DNA of 64,000 nt from Parasulfuritortus sp049322515 (GCA_049322515.1 JBMOQW010000007.1:1-64000), one strand, 5' to 3'; positions 27,037 to 36,593 are shown, counted from the stretch's first letter. Notes: generated by a model not told the origin, from the sequence alone. Numbers and translations: made by a program.

Positions 27037-27271
27037 GGCGTGACCTCGTATCCAAGTGATGCTGAAGAAGGCGGAAAAATAACAGCCGGGGTCCGCGTTT
27101 CTTATTTCATTTTTGTTAAACCCGTCTGGGCGGCCCGGTCTGTTATCATGCCGGCGCGGCTCTTGTTCCAGTCTCCCGACCGCGCCATCGTGGTTCGCAA
27201 CACCCACCCGCATCCGCCCCAGACTGGCGCCCGACCCGTGGCGACCGGCCGATGTAGTTTCCGGAGTATCC

Positions 27272-28678
27272 ATGAAGTTTTCCGAACTCGGCCTCGCCGA
27301 GGCCCTCGTTCGTGCCGTCACCGAACACGGCTACACCACGCCCACGCCGATCCAGACCCAGGCCATCCCGGCCGTGCTCTCGGGCGGCGACCTGATGGCC
27401 GGCGCCCAGACCGGCACCGGCAAGACCGCCGGTTTCGTCCTGCCCTTGTTGCAGCGCCTGATGCAGGCGCCGCGCGCCAGCACCGGACGGGCACCGATCC
27501 GCGCCCTGATCCTGACCCCGACCCGCGAGCTCGCGGCCCAGGTCGAGGAATCGGTACGCACCTACGGCAAGTATGCCCGCCTCAATTCGATGGTCATGTT
27601 CGGTGGCGTCAGCATCAATCCGCAGATCCAGAAACTGCGCGGCCGGGTCGACATCCTGGTCGCCACGCCGGGCCGCCTGCTCGACCATGTCGAGCAGAAA
27701 ACGCTCGATCTCTCCGGCATCGAGATCCTGGTGCTCGACGAAGCCGACCGCATGCTCGACATGGGCTTCATCCGCGACATCAAGAAGATCCTCGCCCTGC
27801 TGCCGAAGAAGCGCCAGAACCTGCTCTTCTCGGCCACCTTCTCGGACGAGATCAAGGCGCTCGCCGATGGCCTGCTCAACCAGCCGGCCCTGATCGAGGT
27901 GGCGCGCCGCAACGCCACTGCCGACACCATCCGGCAACGCGTCTTCCATGTCGATCGCGACAAGAAGCGCCAGGTGCTCAGCCATCTCATCAAGGAACAC
28001 CAGTGGTTCCAGGTCCTGGTCTTCACGCGCACCAAGCACGGCGCCAACCGGCTCGCCGAACAGCTCGACAAGGACGGCATCCCGGCCCTGGCCATCCACG
28101 GCAACAAGAGCCAGGGTGCCCGCACCCGGGCCCTGTCGGAGTTCAAGAGTGGCAAGCTGCAAGTCCTGGTCGCCACCGACATCGCGGCGCGCGGCATCGA
28201 CATCAGCGAGTTGCCCCATGTGGTCAACTACGAACTGCCCAACATCGCCGAGGACTATGTCCACCGCATCGGCCGCACCGGCCGTGCCGGCGCCGAGGGC
28301 GAAGCCCTGTCGCTGGTCTGTGTCGATGAATTCGACTACCTGCGCGGCATCGAGCGCCTGATCAAGCGATCCCTGGCCAAGGAAATCCTGCCCGGCTTCG
28401 AGCCCGACCTGAACGCCCGCCCGGAACCGATCCAGCTGCGCAGCCCGGACCATCGCCCCCAGGGCCGGGGCCAGCCGCGCGGCCAAGGCGCGGGCAAGCC
28501 TGGCGCGCCCAAATCGGGCCACGCGAAACCAGGCACCGCGAAACCCGCTGTGGCCAAGCCCGGCCAGCCGCGCAGTGCATCGGCCCAGCCGGCGCGACCC
28601 AAGGCCCGGCCGGGCGGCGAAATCGCCGGTGGCCGCGCGACCGGATCGGGCCATCGCTCGGGGGGGCGCGGACGCTAG
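27272..28678 (+). CDS. rhlE: DEAD-box RNA helicase RhlE
   Basis: An ATP-dependent RNA helicase of 468 aa involved in ribosome maturation and RNA turnover. Motifs in order: Q-motif (TPTPIQTQAIP), motif I AQTGTGKT, PTRELA, TPGRLLDH, DEAD variant exact as DEAD in VLDEADRMLD, SAT, VLVFTRTKHGA, ATDIAARGID and HRIGRTGRAG. The C-terminal about 90 residues are basic and of low complexity with repeated AKPG, RPG and RGR patterns, as in RhlE tails that bind RNA. ATG at 27272 fits the family's start MKFSELGL and has CCGGAG ahead of it. A 235-base AT-rich divergent region separates it from phoU; I could not place a convincing promoter there. The next gene begins two bases after its stop. Confidence 0.95.
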   Translation: MKFSELGLAEALVRAVTEHGYTTPTPIQTQAIPAVLSGGDLMAGAQTGTGKTAGFVLPLLQRLMQAPRASTGRAPIRALILTPTRELAAQVEESVRTYGKYARLNSMVMFGGVSINPQIQKLRGRVDILVATPGRLLDHVEQKTLDLSGIEILVLDEADRMLDMGFIRDIKKILALLPKKRQNLLFSATFSDEIKALADGLLNQPALIEVARRNATADTIRQRVFHVDRDKKRQVLSHLIKEHQWFQVLVFTRTKHGANRLAEQLDKDGIPALAIHGNKSQGARTRALSEFKSGKLQVLVATDIAARGIDISELPHVVNYELPNIAEDYVHRIGRTGRAGAEGEALSLVCVDEFDYLRGIERLIKRSLAKEILPGFEPDLNARPEPIQLRSPDHRPQGRGQPRGQGAGKPGAPKSGHAKPGTAKPAVAKPGQPRSASAQPARPKARPGGEIAGGRATGSGHRSGGRGR

Positions 28679-28680
28679 CC

Positions 28681-29130
28681 ATGACCATCTGGGTCGACGC
28701 GGACGCTTGTCCGGGCGTGGTCAAGGACATCCTGTTCCGCGCCGCCCAGCGCACGGAGACCCCGGTGACCCTGGTCGCCAACCGGCCGCTCGCGATTCCC
28801 GGCTCACCCTGGATCAGCCTGCGGGTGGTCGCGCACGGGTTCGACGTCGCCGATGCCCTGATCGTGGAGAGCCTGGCGCCCGGCGACCTGGTCATCACCG
28901 CCGACATTCCGCTTGCCGCGGAGGCGCTCGGGCGTGGCGCCCAGGCGCTCAGTCCGCGGGGTGAGCCGTTCTCTCCCGAGACCATCCAGGCCCAGCTCAC
29001 CCTGCGCGACTTCATGGACACCTTGCGCGGCAGCGGCGTACGCACCGGCGGACCGCCGCCGCTCGGCCAGGCCGACCGGCAGCGCTTCGCCCAGCACTTG
29101 GACCGCTACCTGGCGCGACGACCGAGGTGA
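28681..29130 (+). CDS. YaiI/YqxD family protein (DUF188)
   Basis: A 149-aa cytoplasmic protein of the YaiI/YqxD (UPF0178) family with a predicted PIN-like fold. The opening IWVDADACPG and the later ADALIVE and DLVITADIPLA blocks carry conserved acidic residues that could bind a metal. Biochemical activity has not been settled for the family; a nuclease role is suggested by the fold. It begins two bases after rhlE and is probably cotranscribed, which fits an RNA-related task. Confidence 0.92.
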   Translation: MTIWVDADACPGVVKDILFRAAQRTETPVTLVANRPLAIPGSPWISLRVVAHGFDVADALIVESLAPGDLVITADIPLAAEALGRGAQALSPRGEPFSPETIQAQLTLRDFMDTLRGSGVRTGGPPPLGQADRQRFAQHLDRYLARRPR

Positions 29131-29145
29131 CCGCGCGGTGCAGCC

Positions 29146-29571
29146 TCAGGGCCGCAGATACGCGTAGCCCTGCTGCTGTTTCCTCATGATCTCGACCACG
29201 CCCGCCGGGACAAAGCCGATGCTGGCCAGCATGTCTTCCTTGTTCAGTTTCTGGTTGCGCATGGTGTTCTGGCAGGCCAGCACGGGAATGCCCGACTCGA
29301 CCGTCTCGGCCACCCGGTTGCCGACCTCGGATTCGAGCTTGAGCATGCCGATGCCGGGACCGTAGGCAACGATCTCCAAGTCAATGTTGTCCTTGCCCAG
29401 GTCCTTGACGAAATTGCGGGCGTTGTTGAGTGCCAGGTGCCATTTCGCGGGGTCGGCATCGCTCACCTGGATGACGACCTTGCTCTTGTCGACGGCCTGG
29501 GCCGGAACCACCAGCGCCAAGCTCAGCAGGGACGCCAGGGCAGCGCCGGTCAGGGCTTTGTGCTTCATCAT
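29146..29571 (-). CDS. Periplasmic DsrE/DsrF-like family protein
   Basis: A 141-aa secreted protein: the signal peptide (about 1-27, ending AQA) is followed by a DsrE-like fold of about 110 residues (VVIQVSDADPAKWHLALNNARN, VAYGPGIGML, SGIPVLACQNTM). The Cys in LACQNTM matches the position of the sulfur-carrying Cys in DsrE-type proteins. GAGGAG precedes ATG at 29571 by six bases; a second ATG follows at once. Such proteins occur widely in sulfur-oxidising and respiring proteobacteria, where roles in sulfur transfer are suggested but not shown for the exported type. It is a single gene here, convergent with the YaiI-like gene. Confidence 0.85.
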   Translation of the reverse strand: MMKHKALTGAALASLLSLALVVPAQAVDKSKVVIQVSDADPAKWHLALNNARNFVKDLGKDNIDLEIVAYGPGIGMLKLESEVGNRVAETVESGIPVLACQNTMRNQKLNKEDMLASIGFVPAGVVEIMRKQQQGYAYLRP

Positions 29572-29674
29572 GTCGATCTCCTCTTGATATGCGCATGGCC
29601 GGGTGCGGGACGCCCTGGCCTTATTGTGCGTGGCGATTTTCACACGCCCCGCGGGCGCCTCGCAACGGCCACGC

Positions 29675-30250
29675 TCACAGGCCGAAGCGCTGCCCGAAAC
29701 CGAGCAGGGTGGCGAGTCCGAGGAGCGCGAACAAGGCCGCGGCCGTGCCATGCACCCAGCGGGTGGGCATCCGTCCCGCGATGCGTTGGCCGAGCAGTAC
29801 CGCCGGCACGTTGGCCACCATCATGCCGAGCGTGGTGCCCACCACCACCCAGAACAGCGCCTGGTATTGCGCCGCCAGGGCCACCGTGGCGATCTGGGTC
29901 TTGTCGCCCATCTCGGCGAGAAAGAAGGCCACCAGGGTGGCCCCGAACACGCCGAGCCTGGGCAAGCGCGCCTCGTCGTCGTCGAGCTGGTCCGGAATCA
30001 GCATCCACACCGCCATGGCAATGAACGACAACCCCAGGCCCCAGCGCATCGTCTCGGGCGACCACAGGGTGCTCAGCCAGGTGCCGACGGCGCCGGCCAG
30101 GGCATGATTGACCACGGTGGCGACGAAAATCCCCAGGATGATCGGCCACGGCCGCCGAAACCGCGCAGCGAGCAGAAACGCCAAGAGTTGGGTCTTGTCG
30201 CCGACCTCGGCGAGGGCGACCACCAGGGTGGAAAAGAGAAAGGCATCCAT
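29675..30250 (-). CDS. UPF0016 (GDT1/TMEM165) family manganese exporter
   Basis: A 191-aa membrane protein with six hydrophobic segments arranged as two repeats, each carrying the family signature: EVGDKTQ in the first and EMGDKTQ in the second. UPF0016 members such as Vibrio MneA and cyanobacterial Mnx move Mn2+ out of the cytoplasm. Its upstream region is a clear yybP-ykoY manganese riboswitch, which directly supports the manganese assignment. I chose ATG at 30250, preceded by GGAG, giving the usual N-terminus MDAFLFSTLVVALAE. An in-frame ATG at 30280 would fall right against the riboswitch hairpin and adds an atypical leader. Confidence 0.93.
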   Translation of the reverse strand: MDAFLFSTLVVALAEVGDKTQLLAFLLAARFRRPWPIILGIFVATVVNHALAGAVGTWLSTLWSPETMRWGLGLSFIAMAVWMLIPDQLDDDEARLPRLGVFGATLVAFFLAEMGDKTQIATVALAAQYQALFWVVVGTTLGMMVANVPAVLLGQRIAGRMPTRWVHGTAAALFALLGLATLLGFGQRFGL

Positions 30251-30280
30251 CGACAGGCTCCGGCCGGAAGACGCACCCAT

Positions 30281-30424
30281 GACCCTGCGCCACTCCGGCC
30301 CTCGGTGGCGGCAGGGTCAAAGGTCTGGCCAGATCGGAACCCGCGCGCGCCATGGCCGGTCGGCCAAGCATGTTGACACGCGCCCCGCCGCGCGTGGCGG
30401 CGAGAGGCTACTCCCCAATGACCC
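30281..30424 (-). promoter_or_regulatory. yybP-ykoY manganese riboswitch with expression-platform hairpin
   Basis: Read on the minus strand the leader contains, in order, GGGGAGTAGC, GTCAACATGC and AGACCTTTGACCC, the conserved blocks of the Mn2+-sensing yybP-ykoY aptamer. Closing stem P1 pairs GGGTCA (30419-30424) with TGACCC (30314-30319). A second hairpin at 30281-30318 pairs GACCCTGC..GCCAC with GTGGC..GCAGGGTC and reuses the same GACCC, so it cannot coexist with P1. Manganese binding should stabilise P1 and free the downstream region, turning on the exporter. There is no T-run after the hairpin. Confidence 0.92.
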
Positions 30425-30442
30425 GGGGAGTTTAGCATCGAC

Positions 30443-32914
30443 TCAGGTCATCGACACCGGGTTAACGCGCCAGATATCCCGGGCATATTCGCCGACCGCG
30501 CGGTCCGAGGAAAAGGCGCCGACCCGGGCGACATTGAGGATGCTCATGCGGGTCCAGCGGCGGGTCTCGGCATATTCCCGCGCCACTTGTGCCTGGCGGG
30601 CCTGGTAGTCCGCGAAATCGGCGCAGACCAGGTAGGGATCGCGGGACCAAAGATCCTCCAGGAGGGGGCCGAACAATGCAGCATCACCATGACTGAACAG
30701 CCCGGCACCGATGAGATCGAGCGCGGCGCGCAATTCCGGGGCATGCGCGATGCTGTCGGCCGGCCGATAACCCTCGGCCTGCAAGCGCGCCACCTCGGAC
30801 GCCGTCAGGCCGAACAGGAAGAAGTTCTCCGGCCCCACGGCGTCGCGGATTTCCACGTTGGCACCATCCAGGGTGCCCAGGGTCAGGGCCCCGTTCATCG
30901 TGAACTTCATGTTGCCGGTCCCCGAGGCTTCCTTGCCGGCGGTGGAGATCTGCTCGGACACGTCGGCCGCCGGGTAGAGCCGCTGGCCCAGGCTGACATT
31001 CATGTCCGGGACGAACACCACCTTGAGGCGATCCCGGGTTTCCGGGTCACGGTTGACCACCTCGGCCACCGCATTGATCAGCTTGATGATCAGCTTGGCC
31101 ATGCGGTAGCCCGGTGCAGCCTTGCCGGCAAAGATGAACGTGCGCGGGGTCAGGTCGAGATGCGGGCTGTGCTTCAAGCGCTGGTACAGGGCGACGATGT
31201 GCAGCAGGTTGAGGTGCTGGCGCTTGTATTCGTGAATCCGCTTGGCCTGGATGTCGAACACGCTGTCGGGGTCGACCGAGATGCCCGTGCTTTTCAGGAT
31301 GTGGCCGGCCAGAGTCACCTTGGCGGTCCGCTTGACCGCGCGCCAGCGCTCCTGGAAGGCCGCGTCCCCGGCCTGCGCCTCCAGACCACGCAGCAACGTC
31401 AGGTCACGCAACCAGTCGCTGTCGATCACCTCGCTGATCAGGGCCGCGAGCGGCGGATTGGCGAGGGCGATGAAGCGGCGCGGGGTGACGCCATTGGTCT
31501 TGTTGCTGAACTTGTCCGGCCACAGGGCGTGAAAATCGCTGAGCACCGTGGATTTGAGCAACTCGCTGTGCAAGGCGGCCACGCCATTGATGGCGAAGCA
31601 GCCGACGCAGGCCAGATTGGCCATGCGAACCCGTTTGCCGCCAGCTTCATCGATCATCGACAAACGGGCAATGCGTGCCGGATCGTCGATGAACCGGGCC
31701 CGTGCCTCGTCCAGAAAGCGACCATTGATCTCGAAGATCAACTCCAGATGCCGGGGCAGATTGCGCCGGAACAGGTCGAGGGGCCAGGTCTCCAGGGCTT
31801 CGGGCAACAAGGTATGGTTGGTGTAGGCGAAACTGCGCCGGGTCAGCGCCCAGGCCGCGTCCCAGTCGAGATGATGCTCGTCGATCAGGAGACGCATGAA
31901 TTCGGCAATGGCAATGGCCGGATGGGTATCGTTCAACTGGGCGACGAATTTTTCGGGAAATCGAGTCACCGAACCGGTATCGCGCAGAGTGATGCGCAGC
32001 ATGTCCTGGAGCGAGCAGGACACGAAAAAATACTGCTGGCGCAGGCGCAGTTCCTTGCCGGCCTCCGGCTCGTCGTTCGGATACAGCACCTTGCTGATGT
32101 TCTGCGCCGCCACCATGTCGTCGACCGCGCCATAGTAATCGCCGGTATTGAAGGCACCCAGATCGAAGGATTCCCGCGCTTCCGACTTCCATAGGCGGAG
32201 CAGGTTCACGTTGAGCACGCCGTAGCCCAGGATGGGCGTGTCATAGGCCAGGCCATGGATGGTGCACTCGGGCAGCCAGCGGGACCGGACCCGCCCCTGG
32301 TCGTCGGTGGTCTGTTCGGTGCGCCCCCCCAAGCGGACCGGATAGCGGCGTTGCAGGTTGGGCAGTTCCCAGGGATTGCCGTTGCGCAGCCAGTTGTCCG
32401 CCACTTCGACCTGCCAGCCGTCACGGATTTCCTGGTCGAAAATGCCATATTCGTAGCGGATGCCATAACCGATGGCGGGAATCTCCAGGGTCGCCAGGGA
32501 ATCCATGTAGCAGGCCGCGAGGCGGCCCAGGCCACCGTTGCCGAGCCCGGGTTCGGGTTCCGTCGCCAGCAACGTGTCGAGGTCGAGGCCCAGTTGCGCC
32601 ATGGCCTCACGGGTGTTGTCGCAGAGACCGAGGTTGAGCAGGTTGTTGCCGAGATGCGGCCCGACCAGGAATTCCGCCGACAGGTAGGCCACGGTCCGGG
32701 CATTCTGCTTCTTGTACATCTCCGAAGCCGCGAAAAAGCGGGCCAGGAGACGGTCCCGCACGGTGTAGGCCAGCGCGGTGTAGTGGTCGAACGGAGTCGC
32801 CTTGTCGAGGGTCTTGCCGATCACGTAGAACAGGTTGTCGGTGAACGAGCGCTTGATCGCCTCGACCGAGCGGGCGGTACGGGTGTGCAGGGAACGTTCG
32901 GCGATGTCGGACAT
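30443..32914 (-). CDS. glgP: Glycogen/starch/alpha-glucan phosphorylase (first paralogue)
   Basis: An 823-aa GT35 phosphorylase that releases glucose-1-phosphate from glycogen using phosphate. It carries the typical blocks FSAEF-type (YLSAEFLVGPHLGNNL), EPGLGNGGLGRLAAC, FVAQLNDTHPA, and near the C-terminus EASGTGNMKFTMNGALTLGTLDGANVEI, which includes the pyridoxal-phosphate site. RIHEYKRQ(H)LN is also present. ATG at 32914 follows GGGGGAG. It lies 34 bases downstream of the phosphoketolase gene, last in a run with ackA and a small protein gene. This suggests stored glycogen feeding a phosphoketolase-acetate kinase route. A second phosphorylase starts at 62575. Confidence 0.96.
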   Translation of the reverse strand: MSDIAERSLHTRTARSVEAIKRSFTDNLFYVIGKTLDKATPFDHYTALAYTVRDRLLARFFAASEMYKKQNARTVAYLSAEFLVGPHLGNNLLNLGLCDNTREAMAQLGLDLDTLLATEPEPGLGNGGLGRLAACYMDSLATLEIPAIGYGIRYEYGIFDQEIRDGWQVEVADNWLRNGNPWELPNLQRRYPVRLGGRTEQTTDDQGRVRSRWLPECTIHGLAYDTPILGYGVLNVNLLRLWKSEARESFDLGAFNTGDYYGAVDDMVAAQNISKVLYPNDEPEAGKELRLRQQYFFVSCSLQDMLRITLRDTGSVTRFPEKFVAQLNDTHPAIAIAEFMRLLIDEHHLDWDAAWALTRRSFAYTNHTLLPEALETWPLDLFRRNLPRHLELIFEINGRFLDEARARFIDDPARIARLSMIDEAGGKRVRMANLACVGCFAINGVAALHSELLKSTVLSDFHALWPDKFSNKTNGVTPRRFIALANPPLAALISEVIDSDWLRDLTLLRGLEAQAGDAAFQERWRAVKRTAKVTLAGHILKSTGISVDPDSVFDIQAKRIHEYKRQHLNLLHIVALYQRLKHSPHLDLTPRTFIFAGKAAPGYRMAKLIIKLINAVAEVVNRDPETRDRLKVVFVPDMNVSLGQRLYPAADVSEQISTAGKEASGTGNMKFTMNGALTLGTLDGANVEIRDAVGPENFFLFGLTASEVARLQAEGYRPADSIAHAPELRAALDLIGAGLFSHGDAALFGPLLEDLWSRDPYLVCADFADYQARQAQVAREYAETRRWTRMSILNVARVGAFSSDRAVGEYARDIWRVNPVSMT

Positions 32915-32948
32915 GGACTCCCCCGGGGCGGACCGGCCGGCGGCCGAA

Positions 32949-35330
32949 TCAGTAAGGCCAGAGCCAGGCGTCGACCTCGGGCAGGTCGATGCCGTGTGCG
33001 TAGGCGTAATGGCGGCACTCGATCTGGCGATCGCGCAGCCGCTCCTTGACATGGGCCCCGGCGACCCGGAGGCGCGGGATCCGGTCGATCACGTCGATGG
33101 CCAGCGAGAAGCGGTCGATTTCGTTCTGGATCGCCAGTTCCAGCGGCGTGTTGATGCTGCCCTTTTCCTTGTAGCCGCGCACATGCAGGTTGCCATGGTT
33201 GGTACGCCGGTAGGTCAGGCGGTGGATCAGCCAGGGGTAGCCGTGGAAATTGAAGATGATCGGCTTGTCGACCGTGAACAGGCTGTCGAAATCCTTGTCG
33301 GACAGCCCGTGCGGATGCTCGCTGGACGGGGTCAGCTTGTACAGGTCGACCACGTTGACGAAACGGATGCGGAGATCGGGGAAGCTCTCGCGCAGCAGTA
33401 CCGTCGCCGCCAAGGCCTCCTTAGTGGGAATGTCACCGCATCCGACCATCACCACGTCGGGCTCCATGCCGTCGTCGTTGCTGGCCCAGTCCCAGATACC
33501 GACCCCCTTGGCGCAATGCTTGATGGCCTGGTCCATGGACAGGTACTGCAGGTGCTTCTGCTTGTCGGCGACGATGACGTTGATGTAGTCGGTGCTCTTC
33601 AGGCAGTGGTCGGCGACGCACAGCAGGGTGTTGACGTCGGGCGGCAGGTAGATGCGGGTGACCTGCGGCGACTTGTTCACCACCACGTCGAGGAAACCGG
33701 GATCCTGATGGGTAAAGCCGTTGTGGTCCTGGCGCCAGACCGTCGAGGTGATCAGCAGGTTGAGCGAGGAGACCGGCGCCCGCCAGGGGATCACGCTGGC
33801 CATGGCCAGCCACTTGGCGTGCTGGTTGAACATCGAGTCGATGACGTGGACGAAGGCCTCGTAGGTCGAGAAGAAGCCATGCCGGCCGGTCAGCAGATAC
33901 CCTTCCAGCCAGCCTTCCAGGGTATGTTCCGAGAGCATTTCCATGACCCGGCCATCGGGCGACAACTCGCTGCCATCCATGTCCTCGGGCAGGTAGTCGG
34001 CCAGCCAGGTCTTCTTGCTGACCTGGTAGATGTCGTCGAGCTTGTTGGAGGTGTTTTCGTCCGGTCCGAAGACGCGGAAATGGGTCATGTTGCGCGCCAT
34101 GATGTCGCGCAGGAACTTGCCCAGGGGCCGGGTGTTCTCGGCGACGCCCTTGCCGGGGCCCGGCAGCTCGACCGCGTAGTCGCGGTAGTCCGGCATGCGC
34201 AGTGCCTTGCGCAGCAAGCCGCCATTGGCGTGCGGGTTGGCGCTCATGCGCCGGGTGTATCGGGGGGCGAGGGCCTTCAGTTCCGGAACCAGGCGGCCTT
34301 GGTCATCGAACAATTCCTCGGGTTTGTAGGACCGCAGCCAGGCTTCCAGCTTGCGCAGGTTTTCAGGATTGCTGCGCACATCGCCCATCGGCACCTGGTG
34401 GGCCCGCCAGAAACCCTCGACCTTGTGGCCATTGACTTCCTGGGGACCGGTCCAGCCCTTGGGCGAGCGCAGCACGATCATCGGCCAGCGTGGGCGGACC
34501 GGACTGTTGCTGGCCCGCGCCTCGGACTGGATACGGCGGATTTCCAGCACGCAGGCTTCCATCACTTCGGCCATGCGCGCGTGCATGGTCATCGGATCGC
34601 TGCCCTCGACGAAGTGCGGCACCCAACCGTAGCCCCGGAACAAGCTTTCCAGTTCTTCGTGACTGATGCGCGACAACAGGGTCGGATTGTTGATCTTGTA
34701 GCCGTTGAGATGCAGGATCGGCAGCACCGCGCCGTCCCGGACCGGATTCAGGAACTTGTTGGAATGCCAGGAGGTCGCCAGGGGCGCGGTCTCCGATTCG
34801 CCGTCGCCCACCATCACCGTGACGATCAGGTCCGGGTTGTCATAGGCCGCGCCGAAGGCGTGCGAAATCGAATAGCCCAGTTCGCCCCCTTCGTGGATCG
34901 ACCCCGGCGTTTCCGGGGTGCAATGGCTGCCGATGCCGCCCGGGAAGGAAAACTCCTTGAAAAACTGACGCAGGCCATCCTCGTCTTCGCCCTTGTTCGG
35001 GTAGATTTCCGAGTAGGTCCCTTCCAGATACACCGGCCCGAGCACGCCCGGCGCGCCATGGCCGGGGCCGGCCATGAAAATGGCATCCAGGTCGTATTTC
35101 TTGATCAGCCGGTTCATGTGCACGTAGGCGAAGGCCAGCCCCGGGCTGGCGCCCCAATGGCCGAGCAAGCGATTCTTGATGTGTTCGGCCGTGATCGGCT
35201 GACGCAGCAATGGATTGTCGCGCAGGTAGATCATCCCGGCCGCGAGGAAATTGCAAGCCCGCCAGTAAGCATCGATCTGGCGCAGTTCCTGGTCGGAGAG
35301 GATGGGCACGGGCAAGACGAGATCGTTCAT
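32949..35330 (-). CDS. xfp: Phosphoketolase (xylulose-5-P/fructose-6-P)
   Basis: A 793-aa thiamine-diphosphate enzyme that splits xylulose-5-phosphate or fructose-6-phosphate with phosphate to give acetyl phosphate. Seen are the XFP signatures GHWGASPG (57-64), GPGHGAP (about 88-94), EGGELGYS (about 147-154), VGDGESETAP (about 174-183, where most have GDGESETGP) and GWTGP. The size is normal. It is encoded 57 bases after ackA, which would turn acetyl phosphate plus ADP into acetate plus ATP, and 34 bases before a glycogen phosphorylase. The gene order strongly supports a bypass of lower glycolysis. Confidence 0.97.
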   Translation of the reverse strand: MNDLVLPVPILSDQELRQIDAYWRACNFLAAGMIYLRDNPLLRQPITAEHIKNRLLGHWGASPGLAFAYVHMNRLIKKYDLDAIFMAGPGHGAPGVLGPVYLEGTYSEIYPNKGEDEDGLRQFFKEFSFPGGIGSHCTPETPGSIHEGGELGYSISHAFGAAYDNPDLIVTVMVGDGESETAPLATSWHSNKFLNPVRDGAVLPILHLNGYKINNPTLLSRISHEELESLFRGYGWVPHFVEGSDPMTMHARMAEVMEACVLEIRRIQSEARASNSPVRPRWPMIVLRSPKGWTGPQEVNGHKVEGFWRAHQVPMGDVRSNPENLRKLEAWLRSYKPEELFDDQGRLVPELKALAPRYTRRMSANPHANGGLLRKALRMPDYRDYAVELPGPGKGVAENTRPLGKFLRDIMARNMTHFRVFGPDENTSNKLDDIYQVSKKTWLADYLPEDMDGSELSPDGRVMEMLSEHTLEGWLEGYLLTGRHGFFSTYEAFVHVIDSMFNQHAKWLAMASVIPWRAPVSSLNLLITSTVWRQDHNGFTHQDPGFLDVVVNKSPQVTRIYLPPDVNTLLCVADHCLKSTDYINVIVADKQKHLQYLSMDQAIKHCAKGVGIWDWASNDDGMEPDVVMVGCGDIPTKEALAATVLLRESFPDLRIRFVNVVDLYKLTPSSEHPHGLSDKDFDSLFTVDKPIIFNFHGYPWLIHRLTYRRTNHGNLHVRGYKEKGSINTPLELAIQNEIDRFSLAIDVIDRIPRLRVAGAHVKERLRDRQIECRHYAYAHGIDLPEVDAWLWPY

Positions 35331-35387
35331 GGCAGGCTCCTTTGGCAGGGTGAGACCAACTTAGTCCCGACCCGTGACAAGCTGATG

Positions 35388-36593
35388 TCAGGCATCGAGA
35401 CAGGCGACCGCCTGTCGGGCGATCTCACGTTCTTCGTCGGTGGCGATCACCAGCAACGCCACCGGGGAATCGGCGGCGTGGATGGCCACCTCGGGCGTAC
35501 TGACCCCGGCATTTGCCACCGGGTCGAGACGCAGGCCGAGCCCTTCCAGGCCGGCGCAGATCGCTGCCCGTACCGGGGCCGCGTGTTCGCCGATGCCCCC
35601 GGTGAACAGCACGGCATCGACCCGGCCCAGGACAGCGAGATAGGCCCCGAGATACTTGCGGATGCGATGGACGTAAATATCCAGGGCCAGGCGTGCGTCG
35701 GCATCGCCCGCCGCGCTCCGGGCCAGGATGGCGCGCATGTCGTAATCGCCGCACAGCGCCTTGAGCCCGCTCTCATGATTGAGGTCGGCGTCGACCTGTT
35801 CGGGGGAAAGCCCGGCCACCCGTTCCATGTAGGCCGGAATGGCCGGATCCATGTCACCACAGCGGGTGCCCATGACCAGGCCTTCCAGGGGCGTGAAGCC
35901 CATCGAGGTCTCGACGCTGCGACCGGCCTCGATGGCCGCCGCGCTGGCGCCGTTGCCCAGATGCAGGCTGATCAGGTTGCAGTCCTCCGGTGCGCGGCCC
36001 AGCCAGCGCGCGGCACGGCGCGCGACGTAGCCATGCGAAGTCCCGTGGAAACCATACCGGCGCACCCCCCAGCGGTGATGCCAATCCCGCGGCAAAGCAT
36101 AGCGCCAGGCGGATTCCGGCAAGGTCTGGTGGAAAGCGGTGTCGAAGACCGCCACCTGGGGCGTGTCGGGAAATTGCGCCCGAGCAGTTGCGATCCCGGC
36201 TAGGTTGATCGGGTTGTGCAGGGGCGCCAGAGGAATCGTCCGCTGAAGATCGAGGAACACTTCGGCATCGATGCGGGTCGGGCCGGTGAAGCGCTCGCCG
36301 CCATGCACCACCCGGTGTCCGATCACGTCGGGTGCGGCAAGCCCCGCGTCGCGCAAGCGCGTGAACACGCCCCGAAGCGCCTCGGCATGATCGCTGAAGC
36401 AAGCCACCTCGTCCGTGCGCCGGTCTCCCGGCCAGGTGGCACGCAGACGACCGCCCTCGGCGCCAATCCGCTCGACCAGCCCGGTGGCCAGCACCTGCGC
36501 GCCATCCAGGCCGAAAACCGCGAACTTGAGGGACGAACTGCCGCAGTTGACCACCCAGACGTGGCGGCCCGCCCCGGACCGATCACCGGTCAT
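35388..36593 (-). CDS. ackA: Acetate kinase
   Basis: A 401-aa kinase converting acetyl phosphate and ADP to acetate and ATP. Motifs: VNCGSSSLKF at about 15-24 (ASKHA phosphate 1), GHRVVHGGE near 92, FDTAFHQ near 150, YGFHGTSH near 180, HLGNGAS near 210 and VLFTGGIGEH near 327. The start codon overlaps the stop of an 87-aa gene in a TGATG arrangement (36591-36595), implying coupled translation. The following gene is phosphoketolase, whose product acetyl phosphate is the substrate. No pta gene is seen, consistent with supply by phosphoketolase. Confidence 0.97.
   Translation of the reverse strand: MTGDRSGAGRHVWVVNCGSSSLKFAVFGLDGAQVLATGLVERIGAEGGRLRATWPGDRRTDEVACFSDHAEALRGVFTRLRDAGLAAPDVIGHRVVHGGERFTGPTRIDAEVFLDLQRTIPLAPLHNPINLAGIATARAQFPDTPQVAVFDTAFHQTLPESAWRYALPRDWHHRWGVRRYGFHGTSHGYVARRAARWLGRAPEDCNLISLHLGNGASAAAIEAGRSVETSMGFTPLEGLVMGTRCGDMDPAIPAYMERVAGLSPEQVDADLNHESGLKALCGDYDMRAILARSAAGDADARLALDIYVHRIRKYLGAYLAVLGRVDAVLFTGGIGEHAAPVRAAICAGLEGLGLRLDPVANAGVSTPEVAIHAADSPVALLVIATDEEREIARQAVACLDA

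Noticed and set aside
27113..27149. A sigma-70 promoter for rhlE built from TTGTTA and TATCAT
   Set aside because: The spacing is about 25 bases, well outside the usual 16-18.
32835..36203. Open frame of more than 1100 codons on the plus strand across the ackA-xfp-glgP operon
   Set aside because: It is antisense to three clearly recognisable enzymes; high GC with codon bias leaves the opposite frame open. Its translation shows no domain.
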